A DNA stretch of 19,132 nucleotides from an uncultured Bacteroidales bacterium (lineage in GTDB: Bacteria; Bacteroidota; Bacteroidia; Bacteroidales; Paludibacteraceae). The notes under the pieces are model-generated. The model did no database searches, was not told the DNA's origin, and saw only the letters and a program-made list of their open reading frames with translations. The DNA lies in contig CALCGX010000116.1 of the NCBI GenBank assembly GCA_937901225.1, positions 1 to 19,132 on the forward strand. The letters are read 5' to 3'. A program made the translations under genes and the position numbers. This document shows, in pieces, positions 14,538 to 19,132 of the stretch (its first letter is position 1; each line of letters starts with the position of its first letter).

Positions 14538-16281
14538 TATCTATCTCGCTAAGCTCCAACCACCGCATCTCTGCTTCATCCAAAAGGTCTTGCACTTCTT
14601 TGTAGCGTGCAGATGCTTGGGCAATATCATCTGGATTCGTTGCACCACCAGATAGCAAGGCTTCCAATTGTGCTTTTTCTTCTTCAAGTTGTGGCATCTG
14701 CTTCTCCAATTCTTCCAACTCACGTTTCTCCTTGAAACTCAATCTGCGCTTCTGCTCAGTCTTTACCTTTTCTGTTTTGGTATCTTGACTGATTGGTCTT
14801 TGCTCTTTGTTCTTGGCTCCTTGTTCCAACCGATATTGCGTATAATTACCCGGAAAATCTTGTACATTCCCCTCTCCATGGAACACGAAGATATGATCCA
14901 CAACTTTATCCATAAAATAGCGGTCGTGACTGATCACAATCAAACACCCTTGAAAATTCTTCAGATATTCTTCTAATACATTTAGGGTAGGGATGTCCAA
15001 GTCATTGGTTGGCTCATCCAGAATCAAGAAGTTCGGACTGAGCATCAACACCGTGCATAGGTGCAAACGCTGACGTTCACCGCCCGACAACTTGCTGACG
15101 TAATCATATTGCTGATTAGGCGAAAAAAGAAACATCTGCAAAAACTGGCTAGCTGTCATCTTCTGTCCATTGCCTAAATCCACCATTTCAGCAATATCGC
15201 GCACCACCTCTATCACTTTCTTCCCTTCATCAAACTGCAATCCCGTTTGTGCATAGTAGCCAAACTTTACTGTGCTACCCACGTCCCAACTACCACTATC
15301 CACAGGCACTTCGCCTAATAGCAATTTGATAAAAGTACTCTTTCCTGTGCCATTATTGCCTATGATGCCCAACTTCTCATAGCGGGAAAATACATAGTTA
15401 AAATGGTCTAGAATCACTTTCTTTTTGCCTGTAGAAGGTGATACAAAGGCTTTGCATACATCTTTCGCTTCGAAGATCTTATTGCCTATATAACCTGATT
15501 TTACAGCCAATCGCACATCTGCCTCATTACGTTGCTGTTTGGCTTTTTTCTCTAGTTCATAGAAGTTATCAATACGATATTGTGCTTTGTGTGCGCGTGC
15601 TTGTGGCATACGGCGCATCCATTCTAGTTCGGTACGATAGAGATTGCGTGCTTTCTCTACTTCTGCATTTTGTGCCTCTATTCGCTCTGCGCGTTTCTCG
15701 ATATAATAACTATAATTGCCGTGATAAGCATATAGGTTATGTTCATCTAGTTCAAAGATATCGGTGCAAACACTATCTAGAAAATACCTATCATGAGTCA
15801 CCATCAATATTGTTAGTGCTTTCTCGCCTCTGATGGTGCGATTGTTGAGATATTCCTCTAACCACACTACCGTATCCAAATCCAAGTGGTTCGTTGGCTC
15901 ATCCAGTAGCAGGATATCAGGCTCGTCATCCAATACTTGCTGCAAAAGCATCTTCTTTTGCTGTCCACCGCTCAGTTTCAAAAACTCCTCGCCTTTCACC
16001 TCTAAACTATAGCCGCTTGAGGCGTCCCCTAAACAATCAACACGCATGTGTTGAGGCAAATACCTCACTTTCAAATCTTTGCGCCAAGTGATTTTACCGC
16101 TATCATAGTCAGTTCTCCCCATCAAGATGTCTAATAGCGTACTCTTACCAATACCATTACGCGCAATGAGTGCAATGCGTTGCCCTTTGTTCACCGCAAA
16201 ACTGATATTGCTAAACAACACCTTCGAACCCACAGATTTTGTGAGATTCTCTACTAATAGATATGGAGTTACCACTGCCAT
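14533..16281 (-). CDS. ABC-F family ATPase with a shortened first ATPase domain
   Basis: The 582-residue cytoplasmic protein carries two ATPase domains and no membrane segments, as in the ABC-F (EttA/Uup) translation factors that act at the ribosomal E site. Domain 1 has Walker A RNGIGKST (41-48), Q-loop Gln77, signature LSGGQ (103-107) and Walker B LLLDEPTNHLD (124-134). Domain 2 has NNGTGKST (309-316), Gln345, LSGGE (398-402) and LDEPTNDLD (421-429). A charged linker (485-515) and a Uup-like C-terminal coiled coil (about 515-582) follow. The Q-loop to signature distance is 26 residues in domain 1 but 53 in domain 2. From memory of the family, this part of domain 1 is normally longer still because it carries the arm. 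Residues 83-95 in that gap are encoded by a repeat element. Function is therefore uncertain. It is probably co-transcribed with the DUF4837 gene 45 bp upstream. Confidence 0.88.
   Translation of the reverse strand: MAVVTPYLLVENLTKSVGSKVLFSNISFAVNKGQRIALIARNGIGKSTLLDILMGRTDYDSGKITWRKDLKVRYLPQHMRVDCLGDASSGYSLEVKGEEFLKLSGGQQKKMLLQQVLDDEPDILLLDEPTNHLDLDTVVWLEEYLNNRTIRGEKALTILMVTHDRYFLDSVCTDIFELDEHNLYAYHGNYSYYIEKRAERIEAQNAEVEKARNLYRTELEWMRRMPQARAHKAQYRIDNFYELEKKAKQQRNEADVRLAVKSGYIGNKIFEAKDVCKAFVSPSTGKKKVILDHFNYVFSRYEKLGIIGNNGTGKSTFIKLLLGEVPVDSGSWDVGSTVKFGYYAQTGLQFDEGKKVIEVVRDIAEMVDLGNGQKMTASQFLQMFLFSPNQQYDYVSKLSGGERQRLHLCTVLMLSPNFLILDEPTNDLDIPTLNVLEEYLKNFQGCLIVISHDRYFMDKVVDHIFVFHGEGNVQDFPGNYTQYRLEQGAKNKEQRPISQDTKTEKVKTEQKRRLSFKEKRELEELEKQMPQLEEEKAQLEALLSGGATNPDDIAQASARYKEVQDLLDEAEMRWLELSEIDS
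14785..14826. repeat. TTTGCTC-type heptamer array in the ABC-F linker
   Basis: Six 7-bp units are read on the + strand: TTGACTG (14785), ATTGGTC (14792), TTTGCTC (14799), TTTGTTC (14806), TTGGCTC (14813) and CTTGTTC (14820-14826). The middle four or five are close to one consensus. The 42 bp encode residues 486-499 (EQGAKNKEQRPISQ), a polar linker between the second ATPase domain and the C-terminal coiled coil. Six units keep the frame. Confidence 0.65.
16000..16034. repeat. CTCTAAA heptamer/hairpin element, copy 2, inside the ABC-F gene
   Basis: CTCTAAA (16000-16006), CTATA, GCC-GCTTGA-GGC (16012-16023), GTC, CCCTAAA (16027-16033), C. It matches copies 1 and 3 in order, orientation and flanking bases, differing mainly in the hairpin core. 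It lies in frame within the ABC-F gene and encodes residues 83-95 (CLGDASSGYSLEV), between the Q-loop and signature motif of ATPase domain 1. Next to it is a further 7-bp stem-loop, TCAACAC-GCAT-GTGTTGA (16037-16054). Confidence 0.85.
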
Positions 16282-16283
16282 CT

Positions 16284-16326
16284 CTCTAAACTCTAAACTC
16301 TAAACAGTAGCGAAGCGTCCTCTAAA
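16284..16326. repeat. CTCTAAA heptamer/hairpin element, copy 3
   Basis: Three perfect CTCTAAA heptamers (16284-16304), then CAGTA, the mini-hairpin GCGAAGC (16310-16316), GTC and a fourth CTCTAAA (16320-16326). The element fills the 45-bp gap between the DUF4837 stop and the ABC-F start except for 2 bp. On the transcribed - strand it supplies the purine-rich TTTAGAGAG just before the ATG and may serve as the ribosome-binding region. Confidence 0.88.
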
Positions 16327-17457
16327 CTATTTTACCGTATCTTGTGGCAATTGCAAGGTGTACAATATAGCTTCTGCTTGGCGTAGTGCCGTGCGTTTCT
16401 TTTGTCCTGCAGCATAGAGGAATGTTTCGGCTGTTACTACTCGCCCATTCACTTGATCCAAACGCGTATGGCTCACATAAGGACCACCCATTGCTTCGCC
16501 ATCCAATATCTTCCACAATCCGCGTACTTCTGTGGCATGTTCATCTTCTTGTACCACAATATTGCGTACTACAGGAGGCATCACCTTGTATTCCGTACCC
16601 ATATACGATCCCTCAACACTTGCACTTACTACGCGTCCTAATACCTCATCACGCTTAGCATTGAGATAGTCCTGTGTGAAAGTGTTTTCATCGGTATAAG
16701 GATAACTATATACCACCAAATCGCGACGCATGCTGCCTTTGTTGTTGCAGCACCACAGTAGGCGTACTTCTGGAGCTACGGCGATAGGGTTGCGCAAACT
16801 ATAGGTGGTGGCTCCTGCCAATGTGGTGTCCATAATCACCATATAATCTTCAGGAATCAGCATATCGTATCCCTCTGCTTGCAGAATTGCACGTGCAGCC
16901 TTATTCGTACTCGCACGATAGAACTTCATCTGTCGTTTAATCTCTTGATTCACAAACCAATCGCGAATCTCCTCTCCGTGCTCCAACCAATAGGTCACAA
17001 ACTCCTCCTCCGATGGCGATTGTACGCGGCAAATAGCTTGTGGAGTGGACCAATAGTCATTTGCTACCTTGGTTTTGAGTTGCGTGTATTTTTGTGGATT
17101 GATATCTACAAATAGGATATTACGTGTAGGCTTTAGCATGTCGTCAAACAATGCTGTCTTCACTGGTGTCAGTCGGAAATAAGGTTCCACTTGTGGCATG
17201 CAAGGCATATCTGCTCCCATCACAGCCTCTACTAAATCGTATAGGCTTGCTATAGGTTTGGTATAGCCTGATGCCTCATTCACCAACGACAGTTTAGCCA
17301 CTTCATTCACTTGCTCTTGGGTCAATGGCTCGTCGTTCATTACCACTAAGCACTCATAGATGGATCCAGTGGCAGAAGTAAGTGTGCGCCCTGTGCCTTT
17401 ACCACAACTCACCAATATAATGGCCACCAAAAATACTATTCCATGTAATTTTTTCAT
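16327..17457 (-). CDS. DUF4837-type lipoprotein
   Basis: The 376-residue protein starts with a lipoprotein signal peptide, MKKLHGIVFLVAIILVSC, with Cys18. No acidic residues follow the Cys (G-K-G-T-G-R), so it is more likely periplasm-facing than surface-exposed. I assign it to the DUF4837 family from the pattern GSIYECLVVM near 31, CMPQVEPYFRLTPV at 86-99, RNILFVDINP at 112-121 and DYWSTPQAICRV at 134-145. The family's function is unknown to me. A longer frame opens at 17544, but the Met at 17457 is chosen because it gives the signal peptide and lies downstream of the promoter at 17482-17513. It heads a two-gene unit with the ABC-F gene. Confidence 0.85.
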   Translation of the reverse strand: MKKLHGIVFLVAIILVSCGKGTGRTLTSATGSIYECLVVMNDEPLTQEQVNEVAKLSLVNEASGYTKPIASLYDLVEAVMGADMPCMPQVEPYFRLTPVKTALFDDMLKPTRNILFVDINPQKYTQLKTKVANDYWSTPQAICRVQSPSEEEFVTYWLEHGEEIRDWFVNQEIKRQMKFYRASTNKAARAILQAEGYDMLIPEDYMVIMDTTLAGATTYSLRNPIAVAPEVRLLWCCNNKGSMRRDLVVYSYPYTDENTFTQDYLNAKRDEVLGRVVSASVEGSYMGTEYKVMPPVVRNIVVQEDEHATEVRGLWKILDGEAMGGPYVSHTRLDQVNGRVVTAETFLYAAGQKKRTALRQAEAILYTLQLPQDTVK

Positions 17458-17481
17458 TGCTGTAATTATTTTAAACCGTTG

Positions 17482-17513
17482 CAAAATTACTATATTTTTT
17501 GCACATATGCAAA
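17482..17513 (-). promoter_or_regulatory. Bacteroidota-type promoter of the DUF4837/ABC-F unit
   Basis: Read on the - strand, TTTG (17513-17510) is followed by a 20-bp spacer and TAATTTTG (17489-17482), a full match to TTTG / TAnnTTTG. Transcription should start near 17475, about 18 nt before the ATG. It overlaps the divergent promoter at 17498-17529. Confidence 0.85.
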
Positions 17514-17529
17514 TTTTTTTGTACTTTTG
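17498..17529 (+). promoter_or_regulatory. Bacteroidota-type promoter of the O-methyltransferase gene
   Basis: TTTG (17498-17501), a 20-bp spacer and TACTTTTG (17522-17529) match the consensus exactly. The start of transcription would be near 17536, giving a leader of about 36 nt before the ATG at 17572. Its -33 element is the left arm, and that of the divergent promoter the right arm, of the inverted repeat TTTGCACATATGCAAA (17498-17513). Confidence 0.87.
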
Positions 17530-17537
17530 CACCCACA

Positions 17538-17572
17538 ATTCCAACTTCTTAATTCATCATTCACGATTGCTA
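17538..17572. repeat. Degenerate ATTCATC heptamers in the methyltransferase leader
   Basis: Units of 7 bp are ATTCCAA (17538), CTTCTTA (17545), ATTCATC (17552), ATTCACG (17559) and ATTGCTA (17566-17572). The last ends on the A of the ATG. Only the last three are close to each other. The 13-bp aattcatcattca is identical to that before the GH2 gene. Confidence 0.5.
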
Positions 17573-18210
17573 TGTCACTAACTGAATATATCGAACAACA
17601 TTCTTCGCCCGAGAGCGAAGCTTTGCACCTTATCACCCATCGCACGCATTTGCGTGTAATCAATCCGCGTATGCTGTCGGGGCATGTGCAAGGGCGTGTG
17701 TTGAGTATGATCAGCCAGATGATTCAGCCCAAGCGTATCCTCGAATTGGGAACCTTTACTGGCTATTCGGCTTTGTGTTTGGCAGAGGGTTTGCATGAAG
17801 AGGGTAGGCTCATTACTTTGGAGCACAACGATGAGATGGAGGATTTTATCCGCGAGAATCTAGCACTTTCTCCGCTTGGTGAGAAGATCGACCTTGTCAT
17901 CGCTGATGCCAAAGAATACCTTTCAACGCTTCACACATCTGATACTACCAAATTTGATTTGGTCTTCATTGATGCGGATAAGAAGGAGTATTGCGATTAC
18001 TTGGATTTGGTGCTTCCCTTGATGCAACCAGGAGGTTGGATCTTGGCAGATAATACGCTGTGGGATGGTCATATCATCGATCCTGCTTATGACAAAGACC
18101 GCCAAACTATCGCTTTGCGCGCTTTCAACGACAAAGTAGCGCAGGATCCACGCCTTGAGAAAGTCATCTTACCTCTCCGCGATGGTCTGACGATTATTCG
18201 AGTTAAATAA
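17572..18210 (+). CDS. COMT-like SAM-dependent O-methyltransferase
   Basis: The 212-residue cytoplasmic enzyme belongs to the class I, metal-dependent O-methyltransferase family (catechol / caffeoyl-CoA type). It shows the SAM-binding glycine motif ELGTFTGYSA (58-67), the ribose-binding acidic Glu84 in LEHND, metal-ligand candidates in FIDADKKEY (132-140) and ADN (159-161), and QPGGWILADNTLW (152-164). The substrate is unknown; small aromatic diols are typical. The ATG at 17572 is chosen over an upstream in-frame ATG at 17479, because the latter lies upstream of the promoter and adds 31 residues unlike the family. The gene appears monocistronic and ends 6 bp from the convergent nuclease gene. 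Confidence 0.9.
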   Translation: MSLTEYIEQHSSPESEALHLITHRTHLRVINPRMLSGHVQGRVLSMISQMIQPKRILELGTFTGYSALCLAEGLHEEGRLITLEHNDEMEDFIRENLALSPLGEKIDLVIADAKEYLSTLHTSDTTKFDLVFIDADKKEYCDYLDLVLPLMQPGGWILADNTLWDGHIIDPAYDKDRQTIALRAFNDKVAQDPRLEKVILPLRDGLTIIRVK

Positions 18211-18216
18211 AATTGA

Positions 18217-19132
18217 CTACAACGCTACTTCTTCTCCCTTTTCTGGTATCACAATGCTGCGAAATCCTGCCTCATAGAGGTGGTCTTTCATGGCCTCTTG
18301 TGCGCTACTCTCGCCATGTACGATAAACGTCTTGCGTATTTGCGTCACATCTTGACAACCAGTAAAATACTGTATCATCTCTTGATAGTCGCCGTGCCCA
18401 GAGAATCCCTCTATTTTGGTCACTTGTGCACGGATTCTGTGGTCAAAACCAAAGATGCTCACATAGCGTAAATCTGGGTTTTGTATGCGTGCGCCCAATG
18501 ATGTTGGCGTACAATATCCCACAATCAATATCGTCGTACTTGGATCATCAATATGATTCGACACGTAGTGCTTGATGCGCCCTGCCTCCAACATACCTGA
18601 GGCTGAAATCACAATGCATGGTTGCTTGCTCTTATTCAATGCTTTGGAATCGCTGAGGTCGGTGATATACCTTAGTGTATTAAACCCAAATGGATCGGGG
18701 TCAAACCGCATAGTATCGCGCACTTGTTCGTTCAGCGTATCGGCATATCTGCGGAATATCTCCGTGGCATTAGCTGACAGAGGCGAATCGACATACACTG
18801 GCACGCGCTCTAGTCTGCCGTCGTTGTATAGTTCGTTCAGCACATATACAATCTCTTGCGTTCTACCCACTGAGAACGATGGTATCAACAACTTGCCTTT
18901 CTTATACATACACGTCTCTTCCACCACTCCCAGCAGTTGTTCTTCCGACACCATCTCATCCTCGTGCAAACGGTCGCCATACGTGGACTCACATATTAAA
19001 TAATCACATTGTGGAAAAGCCTGTGGTGTACTCAGTATATGGCTATGCAAGCGCCCTATATCACCTGTGTAAGCAATACGCTTCACTTCGCCATTCTCCT
19101 TGATTTCCAAACTGATAACTGCCGAACCAAGC
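18217..19132 (-). CDS. Beta-CASP metallo-beta-lactamase-fold RNase, N-terminus off the right edge
   Basis: About 305 C-terminal codons are visible and the frame stays open to the right edge (LGSAVISLEIKENGEVKR), so the apparent start near 19110 (a TTG codon) is not the real one. Motifs in order are YTGDIGR (metal-binding Asp), CESTYGDR, the beta-CASP segment IPSFSVGRTQEIVYVL, VDSPLSANATEIFRRY, ISASGMLEAGRIKHY, GFSGHGDY and FIVHGE with the late His residues of beta-CASP nucleases. The HxHxDH metal-binding motif lies beyond the window. Relatives are the CPSF73/Ysh1-like bacterial exonucleases acting on RNA. It ends 6 bp from the convergent methyltransferase gene, with no terminator visible. Confidence 0.9.
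   Translation of the reverse strand, partial: LGSAVISLEIKENGEVKRIAYTGDIGRLHSHILSTPQAFPQCDYLICESTYGDRLHEDEMVSEEQLLGVVEETCMYKKGKLLIPSFSVGRTQEIVYVLNELYNDGRLERVPVYVDSPLSANATEIFRRYADTLNEQVRDTMRFDPDPFGFNTLRYITDLSDSKALNKSKQPCIVISASGMLEAGRIKHYVSNHIDDPSTTILIVGYCTPTSLGARIQNPDLRYVSIFGFDHRIRAQVTKIEGFSGHGDYQEMIQYFTGCQDVTQIRKTFIVHGESSAQEAMKDHLYEAGFRSIVIPEKGEEVAL

Noticed and set aside
14489..16326. The CTCTAAA elements as a CRISPR array.
   Set aside because: The repeats are too short, the copies lie 0.3 to 1.5 kb apart with genes between them, and there are no uniform spacers or cas genes.
17458..17544. Longer N-terminus for the DUF4837 lipoprotein.
   Set aside because: It begins upstream of the promoter on the - strand and would bury the lipoprotein signal peptide 29 residues inside the protein.
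17479..17571. Upstream in-frame ATG as start of the methyltransferase.
   Set aside because: It lies upstream of the predicted transcription start near 17536 and adds residues unlike the family.
19108..19110. TTG as the start codon of the beta-CASP nuclease.
   Set aside because: The frame continues upstream with the conserved LGSA segment, so the gene is truncated by the window edge rather than starting here.

Overview
The window reads as a chromosomal segment of a Bacteroidota member, most likely order Bacteroidales. The evidence is a SusC/SusD outer-membrane pair, lipoproteins with Bacteroidota-style lipoboxes, and promoters that fit the phylum's TTTG / TAnnTTTG consensus with a 20-bp spacer (four found). 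Shine-Dalgarno sequences are largely absent. The genus cannot be resolved from sequence alone.

Positions 1-14484 (+ strand) form a beta-1,4-galactan (pectic galactan / type I arabinogalactan) utilisation locus in two transcription units. Unit 1 starts at a promoter at 183-213, preceded by a LacI-family-like palindrome at 138-151. It encodes an SLC45/GPH-like sugar transporter of the MFS fold, an unrecognised lipoprotein, SusC, SusD and a three-domain SusE/F-like carbohydrate-binding protein, and ends at a strong intrinsic terminator (8840-8871). Unit 2 starts immediately afterwards from its own promoter (8883-8914). It encodes a GH53 endo-beta-1,4-galactanase, a GH2 beta-galactosidase, galactokinase and a lipoate-protein ligase. 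The inferred flow is: galactan is bound and cut at the surface, oligosaccharides enter through SusCD, GH2 releases galactose, the MFS protein moves sugar across the inner membrane, and GalK phosphorylates it. No regulator gene lies in the window.

Positions 14485-19132 are housekeeping. On the - strand lie a DUF4837-type lipoprotein followed by an ABC-F ATPase. On the + strand is a COMT-like O-methyltransferase. A beta-CASP metallo-beta-lactamase-fold nuclease runs off the right edge on the - strand. The DUF4837 and methyltransferase genes diverge from two overlapping promoters whose -33 elements are the two arms of one inverted repeat.

The most unusual signal is a set of short repeats with 7-bp periodicity. 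A CTCTAAA-type heptamer element with a small GC-rich hairpin in its middle occurs three times in 1.85 kb: in the spacer at each end of the ABC-F gene and once, in frame, inside it. The internal copy sits where the first ATPase domain appears to have lost most of the sequence between its Q-loop and signature motif. Other heptamer arrays lie in the ABC-F linker, in a loop of the GH2 enzyme (again with a GC mini-hairpin), and directly before two start codons. A 9-bp and an 11-bp tandem array fill two other spacers. Together they suggest a genome in which short, expandable repeats fill spacers and sometimes enter coding sequence.
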